A stretch of DNA of 64,000 bases from TMP-86 sp039807285 (GTDB lineage: Bacteria > Pseudomonadota > Gammaproteobacteria > Steroidobacterales > Steroidobacteraceae), in NCBI GenBank assembly GCA_044226785.1, contig JBGAGK010000018.1, positions 37,529 to 101,528 on the forward strand, in the 5' to 3' direction. The stretch's first letter is position 1. Every line of letters starts with the position of its first letter. The notes below the pieces were generated by a model, which saw only the letters and a list, made by a program, of their open reading frames with translations, ran no database searches and was not told where the DNA came from. Of this stretch, positions 17,952-27,044 are shown in pieces. A program made the translations under genes and the position numbers.

Positions 17952-18506
17952 CTATCCCCAACGGCGTTTCAACGCCAGGAGAGCTTGGTCAATGAGGTCA
18001 AAGCAGGTTCGAAAATCCATTTCACCTTTCCCATAGGGATCTTCGATGACCGCGAAGTTGTCCTTCAGCAGCGCACTGAGTGTAAATGCCTCGCATCCGG
18101 AATCGACTGCCCATCTGTGTACGACGCGGAAATGTCGCAGAGTAAGGGCCACTACAATGTCACCTTCTCTTAGTTGAATGTCCTTCCAGGCTGTAGTTCT
18201 GTGGTCCAATAAGTCAATACCTCGGCGTCGTGCTTCCGCAATCGCCAAGTTGTTCGCTTCGGAGCCGGTCGACGTGTCAATACCAAATGAAATAGCATCA
18301 AACCCCAACGCTTTGGCTTTTGCTTCACAGTAGGGGCTTCGGCAAATATTCCCTGTGCATGCAAATATCAATCTTGACGCCCTGATAGCAGGAACAGCGC
18401 CGCCAAGTTTTCGAATTGACAGAACAGTTCCAACCCATTCCAAACATGCACTGAGTCGACGACGGGCGAAAATCAAATGACTGCACCGAAGATGCTTGAC
18501 TTGCAT
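17952..18506 (-). CDS. Low-molecular-weight protein tyrosine phosphatase
   Basis: 184 residues. The C-x5-R-S loop is CTGNICRSPYCE (Cys50, Arg56), and the general acid Asp is in DPYGKG near the C-terminus. The first ~40 residues are an extension before the P-loop, seen in other EPS-associated members. Such phosphatases dephosphorylate the C-terminal tyrosines of BY-kinases, here most likely the kinase at 10122-11018. It sits alone between two + strand genes. The gap 17707-17951 before its stop has no convincing gene. The first residues of the phosphatase loop follow a typical LIFAC strand, so the enzyme looks intact. Confidence 0.87.
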   Translation of the reverse strand: MQVKHLRCSHLIFARRRLSACLEWVGTVLSIRKLGGAVPAIRASRLIFACTGNICRSPYCEAKAKALGFDAISFGIDTSTGSEANNLAIAEARRRGIDLLDHRTTAWKDIQLREGDIVVALTLRHFRVVHRWAVDSGCEAFTLSALLKDNFAVIEDPYGKGEMDFRTCFDLIDQALLALKRRWG

Positions 18507-18571
18507 CCAGACGTACTTTGAAACACAGCAGAAATCATAACATGCGTGATGCGCGCTGAGTTCCTGAGAAT

Positions 18572-19795
18572 ATGAATTCGAGACCTGACGGTACGGCTCC
18601 TGACGTGGTTGTATTTGACGCAGAGCAGCGTTCGTCGCTTGCAGTAGTTCGGTCGCTTGGCAAGCGGGGACTCAATGTCTTTGCTGCGGGACGGACCCGG
18701 AATGCACTGGCCATGGCTTCTCGATATTGCAAGGAAAGGCTTGTGGCGCCTGATCCAGCAGCGAATCCGTTGGCATTTTCGAAGTGGGTGTCTGACATTG
18801 GCTGCCGCTGGCCGGGAGTCGTTGTCTTTCCGCTGACCGATCTATCTACGCCCCCGACAATTGCTGCGTACCTCAAGGGAGCCAGGGTTCTCGCAGCATT
18901 TCCGCCTTCAGATGCGTATGAAACCGTCATTGACAAATTCGCTTTGGGGAAGCTCGCTGATAGAGCGGGTCTGAAAGTGCCGGAAACAGTGTCGGTTAGC
19001 CGAGGAAATCTTCTGCGCAGAGAATTTGGCAATCTGCGATTCCCGGTGGTAGTGAAGCCTCGGCGATCAGTGACCAGTACCAGTCGCGGAGTTTTGCGAC
19101 GAGGAGCATCATATGCAGATTCAGAACGGGAGCTGTTGAGCCTGCTGCATCGGACCCTGGTTGATGACGATGATCAGGTGCTGGTTCAGCAATTTGTCGA
19201 AGGCACGGGAATGGGTGTGTTTGCTCTTTACGAGCACGGTCGGCCCAGATTCTTTTTCTCGCACAGAAGGATTAGAGAGAAGCCTCCGTCAGGAGGGGTA
19301 AGCGTGCTGTCTGAAAGCCGTCCACTTCCTGCTGTCATTGTGCAAGGTGTAGAGCGGCTTCTGACTTCACTCAACTGGCACGGAGCCGCAATGGCCGAAT
19401 TCAAGGTTGGTGAGGGCGGCGAGGCGTGGTTGATGGAAATCAATGCGCGACTATGGGGGTCTGTGCAGTTGGCAATCGATTCAAGAGCGGATTTCCCGTC
19501 GTATCTCTTTGATCTCGCCGTCGGGAATGAGTTGATGTTGCCAAAAGCCTATGTCGTCGGGAGGCAGTTGCGTTGGCTCCTTGGCGATCTTGATGGTCTG
19601 TACATAACACTGAAGGCATCTGGAATTACGTTCGGTCAAAAAGTCCTCGCGTGTTCGCGATTCCTTGTTCCATGGTATCCGCGCATGCGGTACGAATTGC
19701 TTCGACTGGATGATCCGATGCCTGCCCTAAGGGAGGCGCATGACTATATTGTGGAAATGTTCCGGCGCACTGCTTCCAAGGAGAGATCGTGCTGA
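18572..19795 (+). CDS. ATP-grasp domain ligase
   Basis: 407 residues. N-terminal Rossmann-like part (VVVFDAEQRSSLAVVRSLGKRG), then an ATP-grasp domain: FPVVVKPRRSV with the ATP-binding Lys, VLVQQFVEGTGMGVFAL, and metal-binding LMEINARLWGSVQLAI. ATP-grasp ligases make acyl-phosphates and join a carboxylate to an amine or similar group. This subtype is common in polysaccharide loci, often annotated as carbamoyl-phosphate-synthase-like. The gene overlaps the following deacetylase by 7 nt, so the two products are probably made together and may act on the same sugar. The substrate is unknown. Confidence 0.85.
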   Translation: MNSRPDGTAPDVVVFDAEQRSSLAVVRSLGKRGLNVFAAGRTRNALAMASRYCKERLVAPDPAANPLAFSKWVSDIGCRWPGVVVFPLTDLSTPPTIAAYLKGARVLAAFPPSDAYETVIDKFALGKLADRAGLKVPETVSVSRGNLLRREFGNLRFPVVVKPRRSVTSTSRGVLRRGASYADSERELLSLLHRTLVDDDDQVLVQQFVEGTGMGVFALYEHGRPRFFFSHRRIREKPPSGGVSVLSESRPLPAVIVQGVERLLTSLNWHGAAMAEFKVGEGGEAWLMEINARLWGSVQLAIDSRADFPSYLFDLAVGNELMLPKAYVVGRQLRWLLGDLDGLYITLKASGITFGQKVLACSRFLVPWYPRMRYELLRLDDPMPALREAHDYIVEMFRRTASKERSC

Positions 19796-20796
19796 AGCGA
19801 AATCTGAAACGTGCATTCTCTTCGGTCTCCAGCGCCATTGCACCAAAGCTGTGGAAAATGCGAGCGGGTAACAGACTCCTGGTATTGATGTACCATCGGG
19901 TCCTGCCACTGGATTTCTCGGCTGCGCGTACGGAGCAGCCTGGAATGATCGTCTCACCAGAAACGCTAGAGATGCACCTTAGGGTGATCGGCGATTACTT
20001 CGAAGTCGTGCATCTTGATGATTGGATACAGAATGTAACTGAAGGGCGAGCCATTCCGGCGCAAGCCTGTGCAATTACTTTCGATGACGGTTGGCGCGAC
20101 AATTTTGTCTACGCCTATCCAATTCTCAAGACCTTCGGGTCCCGAGCAACTATCTTCCTGGTCTCCAATTTTGTGGACCGACCGGAGGAATTCTGGCCAA
20201 ACTGCGTGGCTAGACTGCTGGGGCTGGTGGCAGCCGGGGCCAGCGTCGACATTTTCCCAGGATGCCTGGCAGATAGAATCGCGGATGTATTGGTGGCCGT
20301 CCAATCACGTGGGTCTGCTACCCCTGATCTGATCGATCAAGCAATATGTACCTTGAAGCAGATCGATGAGCAGGAAATGCACGCAGCGCTGTGTGAGTGC
20401 CCGGAAGACGTCAATGCGGAGCGCAACCTGCTAAACAGGATCGAAATTGCTGAAATGGAGACTGATGACCTAATAAGATTTGGATCGCATGGCTCGACGC
20501 ATCGACGGCTGCACGCCGGAATCGGCGAGCAAGACCTGGTAACCGAGGTGGCAGAGTCAAAACGAGTACTGAGTGAGATCTGTAGATGCAAAGTCAATCT
20601 GTTTTGCTATCCGAATGGTGACGTGTCGTCCAGAGCGGTGTCGATGGTCCGCCAAAACTACATTGGTGCGGTGACGACTGCAAATGGATGGCATTCTCCT
20701 GGGCAGGATCACTTTCTTGTAAATCGCATTGGCGTGCACAACGACATAAGTGATACGCGAAGCGCATTCATCACGAGGATCGCAGGATATCTTTGA
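19789..20796 (+). CDS. Polysaccharide deacetylase family protein
   Basis: 335 residues from a GTG overlapping the ATP-grasp gene by 7 nt. NodB-type motifs: LMYHRVLP at the N-terminus, catalytic ITFDDGWRDN, FGSHGSTHRRL with metal-binding His residues, and FCYPNGD. No clear signal peptide. It is not the XrtA-type deacetylase (that is at 12295-13182) but belongs to the family that acts on cell-surface amino sugars. Its 3' end overlaps the convergent GT4 gene by 26 nt. It is the second of three deacetylases in the window. Confidence 0.87.
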   Translation: MLKRNLKRAFSSVSSAIAPKLWKMRAGNRLLVLMYHRVLPLDFSAARTEQPGMIVSPETLEMHLRVIGDYFEVVHLDDWIQNVTEGRAIPAQACAITFDDGWRDNFVYAYPILKTFGSRATIFLVSNFVDRPEEFWPNCVARLLGLVAAGASVDIFPGCLADRIADVLVAVQSRGSATPDLIDQAICTLKQIDEQEMHAALCECPEDVNAERNLLNRIEIAEMETDDLIRFGSHGSTHRRLHAGIGEQDLVTEVAESKRVLSEICRCKVNLFCYPNGDVSSRAVSMVRQNYIGAVTTANGWHSPGQDHFLVNRIGVHNDISDTRSAFITRIAGYL

Positions 20797-21883
20797 CCAA
20801 TCGCAAGTATTCGCTAGTCATCCGTGATGCACTGAATTTTTGGATGACCGCACGTCTGGCGTTTTGGCCAATGGCTTTCATCCTTTGCGTATCTTGTGCC
20901 AGTTGCAAAATGGCATTTGAAAGTGACGCGGGGTCGCCAGGTGGAACCAGCACTCCTGTATCCTCATCAGCAATGATCTGTTCGGGACCTCCACTTCGAG
21001 TAGCAATGGAGGCGCATCCACTCGCCATCGCCTCAACGAGTGCCAGAGAGAATCCCTCAGTAGTGGAGCTGAGGACAAACAAATCCATATTGGCAAGGAT
21101 GTCCGCAACGTCCGGCCGCAGGCCAGCAAAGTGCACATGATTGTCCAGGCCCAGGCTAGCGCGAAGCGTCTTTATGGCGGGAAAGGTATTGCCCGTCGTG
21201 TCACCCACGATCAGGAAATGGATTTTCGGATTCATTCGGACAGCAATTGCGGCTGCCTCAATCAGGGTGTTGTAGCCTTTCGCAGGCCTTATGTTCCCGA
21301 CAGACCCGACGACAATGGAGTCTTCCGGCAAGCCAAATCGTTTGCGGAAGCCCATGGATTTTTCGCATGTGAATATTGAATGGTCGATTCCGTTTTCAAT
21401 GACCATGCAAAGAGATGGCGGCAACTGGAGGCGCGGTTGAAGATGGTCCTTTAGAGATGCTGAGACGAAGACAACCCTCTTGCAACCGTGTCTAATCAGG
21501 AATCTCTTGGTTCTCAAGAATTTTTCGTTCGACGAGACATCGGATTGGCCGTGTAGCACACCGACAACAGGGACTCCGGTGAAGAAGTAAGCTAACGACG
21601 AGTAGACGATACCCCCGAACATATGTGCGACTATCAAGGACGCGTCGTGCCTTTTGGTCAATCTGATGATCGTTCGCAGATATGAGACATTTATGGAGCC
21701 ACCAGGATTGAGGATTTCGACCGCACTATGTTTCCGTCGCGCTTCCCGAGCCAACCACCCTTCTCGCCCTACGGCCAAGACGCCATCGAATGCACATTGC
21801 TCAAGGCCGGCTGCGACGCGAAGAAATATTCGCTCCGCACCGCCGGGCCCGCCGGTTTCGATCAGGTGCAATATTCGAGGCAT
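20771..21883 (-). CDS. Glycosyltransferase family 4
   Basis: 370 residues, ATG start. GT-B features: HLIETGGPGGAERIFLRVA, MVIENGIDHSIF, VVGSVGNIRPAKGYNTLIEAA, and LSSTTEGFSLALVEAMASGC followed by GPEQIIADEDTGVLVPPGD. It is a retaining glycosyltransferase for the glycan repeat unit. It lies 14 nt downstream of the deacetylase at 21898-22941 on the same strand and probably shares its transcript. Its 3' end overlaps the opposing deacetylase by 26 nt, a tight packing that argues both genes are real and functional. Confidence 0.88.
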   Translation of the reverse strand: MPRILHLIETGGPGGAERIFLRVAAGLEQCAFDGVLAVGREGWLAREARRKHSAVEILNPGGSINVSYLRTIIRLTKRHDASLIVAHMFGGIVYSSLAYFFTGVPVVGVLHGQSDVSSNEKFLRTKRFLIRHGCKRVVFVSASLKDHLQPRLQLPPSLCMVIENGIDHSIFTCEKSMGFRKRFGLPEDSIVVGSVGNIRPAKGYNTLIEAAAIAVRMNPKIHFLIVGDTTGNTFPAIKTLRASLGLDNHVHFAGLRPDVADILANMDLFVLSSTTEGFSLALVEAMASGCASIATRSGGPEQIIADEDTGVLVPPGDPASLSNAILQLAQDTQRMKAIGQNARRAVIQKFSASRMTSEYLRLVKDILRSS

Positions 21884-21897
21884 GGTCTGTTCTTACT

Positions 21898-22941
21898 CTA
21901 TGGCTCAATTCTTAAGAGTTGCTTGGCTCTTTCAATGGCTGTTCCGTATTGAAGGTTATCCGCGATGTCGGCGGACAAGGCGAATCGACTGAGCGCAAAG
22001 AGATGTGAGTCATCCGCCGACGGTCCATTGAATTCAGAATAGTTGTTATTGACTGCCATTGCTCCACGCATGCCGTGCTTCTTGGCGATTGCGATATCTC
22101 GTTGACTGAAGTCCGGATCGCGGCCAGTGGGCCAAGCATACACATTGAGCGGCCTCACCAACTCAGATGCTAACCGGGACCAGGAGGTTCGCACTTCCGC
22201 TGCGACGTCCTCGGCAGGAAGCCGTGACGTGATCCGATGAGTTACAGAGTGCGGCCCGAATTCGACGCCTTTCTCTTCCAGCTTTCGTATCTGATTCCAA
22301 CTCATGGGCTGGTATTCGTCGGGTGGGCTACTCGGTGGGCGGCATTCGAGTGCAGCGAAGATGTCTTCCAGAGCGCGGAGTGCATCGGACCACGCCAGTT
22401 CTTTAACATAGTCTTGGACTCTGGATTTGGCGATATTCCGCAACGCAGGTGTCGACAGGTCGACGTCGGGGAAGCGCGACGGGAGGTGCATTCGAGGCAA
22501 TCTGCAATTGTCGATACTGTAGGCAAGCTGGTCATCCCATGGCCACGTAATGCGGTCGATAAAGCCGGAAACGAGGAATATCGTAGGGTACGCACCACAT
22601 TCGAGGATTGCTTCCGCGATGATTGACTGATCGGCAAATCCGTCGTCTATGGTGAAGCTGACGCTTCCCGGCGGAGGGCACACTCCAGCTTCTGCATACT
22701 CAAACAGGGTCCGAAGAGAAACAAACCGAGCGCCAGCTTTGCGGAGTCTGTCGATTGTCGAACAAATTATATGGTGAGTGATGGAGTCGTGGGAGTCTTC
22801 AGACGTGTATAAGCGATGTAGGAGAAATACACTCGCTCGCCCCTTCCAGAGCGGGCGCAATGCTTGGCAAAGCAGCCGCCGTGTGAGTAGCGTCACAATC
22901 GTCCGTTTGAGTCGTGGCTTCACAATAGGCTTGGCCTGCAC
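21898..22941 (-). CDS. Polysaccharide deacetylase family protein
   Basis: 347 residues from a GTG start with a basic N-terminus (KPRLKRTIVTLLTRRLLCQAL). NodB motifs: VFLLHRLYT, SFTIDDGFADQS as the catalytic block, FGPHSVTHRI with metal-binding His, and NVYAWPTGRDPDF. Third deacetylase of the window, more similar in layout to the one at 19789-20796 than to the XrtA type. It heads a two-gene minus-strand operon with a GT4 gene. The substrate is inferred to be the glycan or its lipid-linked unit. Confidence 0.86.
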   Translation of the reverse strand: MQAKPIVKPRLKRTIVTLLTRRLLCQALRPLWKGRASVFLLHRLYTSEDSHDSITHHIICSTIDRLRKAGARFVSLRTLFEYAEAGVCPPPGSVSFTIDDGFADQSIIAEAILECGAYPTIFLVSGFIDRITWPWDDQLAYSIDNCRLPRMHLPSRFPDVDLSTPALRNIAKSRVQDYVKELAWSDALRALEDIFAALECRPPSSPPDEYQPMSWNQIRKLEEKGVEFGPHSVTHRITSRLPAEDVAAEVRTSWSRLASELVRPLNVYAWPTGRDPDFSQRDIAIAKKHGMRGAMAVNNNYSEFNGPSADDSHLFALSRFALSADIADNLQYGTAIERAKQLLRIEP

Positions 22942-23278
22942 ATTTGTAGTAGAGATTACGAAACTTGAGAGTCAGGAATCAATCGATGCCATCCGGTTTT
23001 CAGTCGTCCGGAGAAACCTTCGAAATATTAGAAGGTTGCAGGTAGCGAGAGGGCCTAATGAGAGCCATTGGCTTCAAAGCGCAGGAGAATTGACGCAAGC
23101 AGGCGATGTGCTTGATCCTGCGCAGGAAAGCCGTCGCTTTAGCGCGACAACTCGGTTTCATGGATTGGTTGGCGATATATTTGAAAGCGATAGATGAATA
23201 GGGGCAATTTGTGCCTTCTATGCAGGACACATCCTTCATTCTTTTCAAGAAAGCACATTTCAGGTTCGGAGTAATGCC
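22942..23278. other. Gap of ~340 nt with no convincing gene
   Basis: Short reading frames on both strands here (22778-23197 + and 23000-23248 -) have no family signature and overlap real genes. The gap separates divergent genes and should hold promoters for both. No clear -35/-10 or sigma-54 site was identified. Confidence 0.5.
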
Positions 23279-24142
23279 ATGAATCGAATTCTAACTGGCC
23301 TAGCTGCGATTGCATGCGTGATGATCCATAGCGACCTGGCTTCTGCACTGACCATAAGCCAATCGTTCGATGGCTCCTCGCCGGGGGCAAGTTGCGGCTG
23401 GGACGCTGGCGGGATGTCGATTGTTAGCGCGGACCAGGCATATAGCGCCCCAAATTCCTGCCGACTTGCAGTAACCAAGGGGGATACTGCATTCGGAACG
23501 TGGGGAGGAATTATTGAACTTCCGCAAAAAGTAGGCCGCGGGAGCGAAATCTGGGTCCGAGTACGCACGTTCATGCCGAGTGGGTTTGACTATGATTCAA
23601 ACGCAGAAGGCAATCATCTAAAATTCATCCGCATTCATACGATGTCAGACTCGTCTCAAAATTTGGGCTATGACGACATATATATTAATCCAAAGGGGAT
23701 CTCGCCTCCGTTTCAGTTCATTTACGAGGGTGAGCAGGTTTGGAGCCTGATTCAAGGCACCGGCGACTCTGCCGCAACACTGCCAATTGTGCTCGGTAAG
23801 TGGGAGACGTACGAAATGTACGTTTCGTTGGATGCGACTCCTGCAGCGAAGGGGGGTGGTGCAGTGGTTCGATTTTGGAAAAATGGGATTCTGGTTGCTG
23901 ACATCAGAGATCGGGTCACGCTGTCTTCGACAGCCGCATACGTAGACCGAGTTCACTTATTCACTTATTGGAACGGCGGCTCGCCAGCGACGCAACAGAT
24001 GTACGTTGACGATGTCGTTGTAACGACTGCTACGCCAGCCTCTCGTGATGCAGCAGGGAATCCATACGTCGGAATGGGTGGCTCTCCGACTGGTTCAAAT
24101 CATCAGACCACGCCGATGGCACCAGTACTTTCTGTCCAGTAG
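23279..24142 (+). CDS. Secreted polysaccharide-lyase-like (jelly-roll) protein
   Basis: 287 residues with a signal peptide (MNRILTGLAAIACVMIHSDLASA). The mature protein has the look of a heparin-lyase-I/jelly-roll fold: CGWDAGGMSIVSADQAYSAP, EIWVRVRTFMPSGFDYD, KFIRIHT, LGKWETYEMYVSLD, GAVVRFWKNGILVADIRDR, and YVDDVVV near the end. Similar proteins are found in EPS loci, where a periplasmic lyase trims or degrades polymer. No unambiguous catalytic residue is seen, so a non-catalytic binding role remains possible. It is followed after 4 nt by a glycosyltransferase gene on the same strand. Confidence 0.6.
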   Translation: MNRILTGLAAIACVMIHSDLASALTISQSFDGSSPGASCGWDAGGMSIVSADQAYSAPNSCRLAVTKGDTAFGTWGGIIELPQKVGRGSEIWVRVRTFMPSGFDYDSNAEGNHLKFIRIHTMSDSSQNLGYDDIYINPKGISPPFQFIYEGEQVWSLIQGTGDSAATLPIVLGKWETYEMYVSLDATPAAKGGGAVVRFWKNGILVADIRDRVTLSSTAAYVDRVHLFTYWNGGSPATQQMYVDDVVVTTATPASRDAAGNPYVGMGGSPTGSNHQTTPMAPVLSVQ

Positions 24143-24146
24143 GTGA

Positions 24147-25502
24147 TTGACTGAACACGGTGCCTACTGTGGGCCGTGGATTGACCATCTGAAGTCTGAA
24201 GTGCCGTCGGCTCCTTGGTGCGTGTTGCCGGAACAAGAGAAACAAGCGCGGACATCAATCAAATTGGCAAAAATACTCTGGATCTCGCATTTAGTTCCCT
24301 TTCCGCCAAAGGGGGGGGTGCAACAGCGTTCCTACAACTTGCTGCGTGAACTTTCACGCGCGCATGACGTAATTTTTCTTGCCTTTAATCAGAAGGCACA
24401 CTTGTCCGACGATGGTCTCTTCGAAGCACAAGCCGAGTTGAGTAAGTTCTGTCATATTCAAAAAGTGTTGCCAATTCCGTGTGACCAGCATCGCTTTGGA
24501 AAGGTAGTGTTGGCGATCCGATCGCTTTTGACAATGCTTCCTTACACAATTAACTGGCTAAAGAGCGACGACTTTCGTAGAGAGGTAGAAGGTGCTGTAA
24601 GGCAGCATAAGCCTGATTTGGTGCACTTCGATACTATCAGCTTGGCTCCGTACATCACCTGCGTTCAGGGCGTGCCGACGTCCTTGAATCACCACAACAT
24701 AGAGTCGGACATGCTGTTGAGAAGAGCTAGAAATGAAAGGAGCATCGCAATGAAGCTCTACTATTGGCAGGAAGGAAAGCGTCTTCGGCAGTCTGAGCGA
24801 GCGTGGGGTGGACGATCAGATGTCCATCTTGTTTGCTCAGCAATAGATGCTCAACGTCTGCGAAGGATTGTGCCGGGAGCCGCGATTAGAGTCATTCCAA
24901 ACGGAGTGGACCTAGAATACTTTTCTCCAAGCCGGGTAGATTCTGTGCCCGTAGAAAAGTCTCTGATCTTTGCCGGACGTCTTAATTGGTACCCGAACAT
25001 ACTCGCAATTCGGTTTCTGCTTGATGAGGTCTGGCCTATGTTGACCAGTGCCGACCCCGCAATTTCGCTGGTTCTTGTTGGGAAAAGCCCACCGAGAGAC
25101 TTGGAAATGCATTTTTCTGCGTCAAAGAGAGTGAAATTTACGGGCTTCGTTCCAGATGTGCGCCCCTATTTGAAATCGGCAACAGTCTATGTGTGTCCGG
25201 TTTTTGATGGAGGCGGGACCAAGCTAAAAATTCTGGACGCCATGGCAATGGGTTGTGCAATTGTCGCACACCCGATTGCCTGTGAGGGAATCGAGGTTCA
25301 AGATGGAGTACACGTCTTGTTTGCGTCAACCGCGAAGGAGTTCGTCGAGAAAGTGATGTCGCTTCTTGGGCAAAGCGCGCTTCGTCAACAGTTGGGTGGT
25401 GCCGCTAGGCGGCTGGTGGAACTTAAGTATTCGTTCACCGGTATCGGCAAGGAACTTTCAGACTGCTATCAAGCTTTGGGTGAAAGGTCTCGATCATGGT
25501 GA
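24147..25502 (+). CDS. Glycosyltransferase (GT4-like, XrtA-type)
   Basis: Up to 451 residues from a TTG at 24147; the family start is expected near LAKILWISHLVPFPPKGG (a TTG at 24264), so the true start is unsettled. GT-B features: N-terminal SYNLLRELSRAHDV, IPNGVDLEYFSPS, LIFAGRLNWYPNILAI, and VFDGGGTKLKILDAMAMGCAIV. The opening P-x-P-P-K-GG motif and overall layout resemble the TIGR03087-type glycosyltransferases of XrtA loci. An 8-G tract (24311-24318) lies inside the coding region at the KGGV codons. It probably shares a transcript with the lyase-like gene and is convergent with the flippase gene. Confidence 0.82.
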   Translation: MTEHGAYCGPWIDHLKSEVPSAPWCVLPEQEKQARTSIKLAKILWISHLVPFPPKGGVQQRSYNLLRELSRAHDVIFLAFNQKAHLSDDGLFEAQAELSKFCHIQKVLPIPCDQHRFGKVVLAIRSLLTMLPYTINWLKSDDFRREVEGAVRQHKPDLVHFDTISLAPYITCVQGVPTSLNHHNIESDMLLRRARNERSIAMKLYYWQEGKRLRQSERAWGGRSDVHLVCSAIDAQRLRRIVPGAAIRVIPNGVDLEYFSPSRVDSVPVEKSLIFAGRLNWYPNILAIRFLLDEVWPMLTSADPAISLVLVGKSPPRDLEMHFSASKRVKFTGFVPDVRPYLKSATVYVCPVFDGGGTKLKILDAMAMGCAIVAHPIACEGIEVQDGVHVLFASTAKEFVEKVMSLLGQSALRQQLGGAARRLVELKYSFTGIGKELSDCYQALGERSRSW

Positions 25503-25517
25503 GTTTGATTAGCATGC

Positions 25518-26993
25518 TTATGTTCGGCGAGCGAAGAGAATTCTCGTGAGCTTATGTATGTACGGTTGCATGTTACTATCGGTCAATAGCATGCGTGCAA
25601 GGACCCCGAAGTACAGAGCGAACGCCGCAACGTTGACCGCGATTCTAACCCAAATGGAATGTGCTTGAATTATCACATCGGCGACGACGTATATCGCGAT
25701 CGCGCCGCCGGTGAGCTTACCTAGCAGCATATTGTCGGGGCACATGTCAAAGTGTCGATGTGCGCTTCGCACGGTCACTGTGTACTGCAGAATTGCTGCA
25801 AACATCAAGGCAATTGCGGCTCCTACCTCGGCAAAGCGTGGTATAAATGCGAAATTGAAGGCAGTAACTCCGGCAACTGTCAGGTAGTTGTTCCGGCTGA
25901 TCTTCTTTGTTTGTCCCGAGACCAAAAAGCTGAAGTTGACGAAAAGGGTAAGTGAAAAGAACACTGTAGCCAAACATAGAAACGGGACGGAGATTCCCGC
26001 TCGATGGAACGGAGGCGCAGACATCAATTGAATGATCTGTGAGGCGAATAGACTGATTCCAAGGCATGTTGTCATCAATACGATAGTGATTCCACGAAAC
26101 GCTGACGCAAATACCTGTTTGGAATTGCTCTGCCTATGGATTAGAAAGCGCTCTACATCCCATATTTGAGAGAATGGATTCCAGATCAACATTGTCAGTA
26201 TGCTGGCGAATTTAAAGGCTAGTTCGAAAAGCCCAACGTCCTCCAGCGAACCAAATGCGCGGAGGTAATACCTGTTTGATTGGAGAATGTAGAGGCCTGC
26301 GAGTCCAGAAAGCCAAAGTGGCCAGCTAAATGACAACATGCGTCTGGCGAGGACCGGATCAAATCGGAGCCCATTCTCGTACAGGACGTATGCAGTAAGC
26401 CCTGCGCAAAAGATCGACGACGATATTGCTCCACTCAAGATTACGCCGAGGACTCCCATTTTCAAGGACACAATTAGCCAGATATTCAGTGACAGCTGCA
26501 TCACGAGCTTTGCTAGGCTTACGACAATGAATAGATGGGGCATTTGACGAATACGGATATATGTGAAGCCGTAGTACTCGATGCCTTGAGTCAGGATCTG
26601 AATGCCAAAGATCCCGATCGCACTAGAATAGGCGTCAGAGCCAAACAGAACTATGGACCCCTCTCGTCGCGTGAGGTAAATGAATACAGTTGTCAGCCCG
26701 CTTACGACGCCTGTCAATGCGAATGCAGAAGCAAATACTGATTTTTGGTGTTCATGATCTGATGAGTCGAAGTAGAACTTTGGGATTGCGTCGCCGAGGC
26801 GGGCGCCAAGGAACGGTTCGATGAGGGCAAGAGTAAACATGAGTAGGCCGACGACGCCATAATCAGCTGGCGTCAGGTACCTGGTATAAATTGGTAGCAT
26901 TAGGAAGCTAACGATTTGACGCGATATAGTCCCAATGGCGTAAATGGACGAGTGCTGGACAATTTTGGATACAGAATTCTTCGTAGGAGTCAT
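25518..26993 (-). CDS. Wzx-type oligosaccharide flippase (MATE/MOP family)
   Basis: 491 residues from the ATG at 26993; a TTG at 27044 would add 17 residues. It is a polytopic membrane protein with 12-14 predicted helices. The N-terminus ISRQIVSFLMLPIYTRYLTPADYGVVGLL is the signature of the PST/Wzx family. It moves lipid-linked repeat units from the inner to the outer face of the inner membrane in the Wzx/Wzy pathway. Its presence with Wzz, BY-kinase and the O-ligase-like protein indicates a Wzy-dependent system. The gene is clearly lower in GC than the core genes. Confidence 0.9.
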   Translation of the reverse strand: MTPTKNSVSKIVQHSSIYAIGTISRQIVSFLMLPIYTRYLTPADYGVVGLLMFTLALIEPFLGARLGDAIPKFYFDSSDHEHQKSVFASAFALTGVVSGLTTVFIYLTRREGSIVLFGSDAYSSAIGIFGIQILTQGIEYYGFTYIRIRQMPHLFIVVSLAKLVMQLSLNIWLIVSLKMGVLGVILSGAISSSIFCAGLTAYVLYENGLRFDPVLARRMLSFSWPLWLSGLAGLYILQSNRYYLRAFGSLEDVGLFELAFKFASILTMLIWNPFSQIWDVERFLIHRQSNSKQVFASAFRGITIVLMTTCLGISLFASQIIQLMSAPPFHRAGISVPFLCLATVFFSLTLFVNFSFLVSGQTKKISRNNYLTVAGVTAFNFAFIPRFAEVGAAIALMFAAILQYTVTVRSAHRHFDMCPDNMLLGKLTGGAIAIYVVADVIIQAHSIWVRIAVNVAAFALYFGVLARMLLTDSNMQPYIHKLTRILFARRT

Positions 26994-27044
26994 GGAATCT
27001 AGTGATGCGTACGAGGCGTTTAGGTTGGGGTCAAATCTACGCAA

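Noticed and set aside
17734..18036. Plus-strand frame of 100 codons
   Set aside because: Overlaps the phosphatase 3' end in antisense, has no ribosome site or homology-like pattern; treated as empty gap.
22778..23197. Plus-strand frame of 139 codons
   Set aside because: Starts inside the opposing deacetylase gene and has no recognisable motif.
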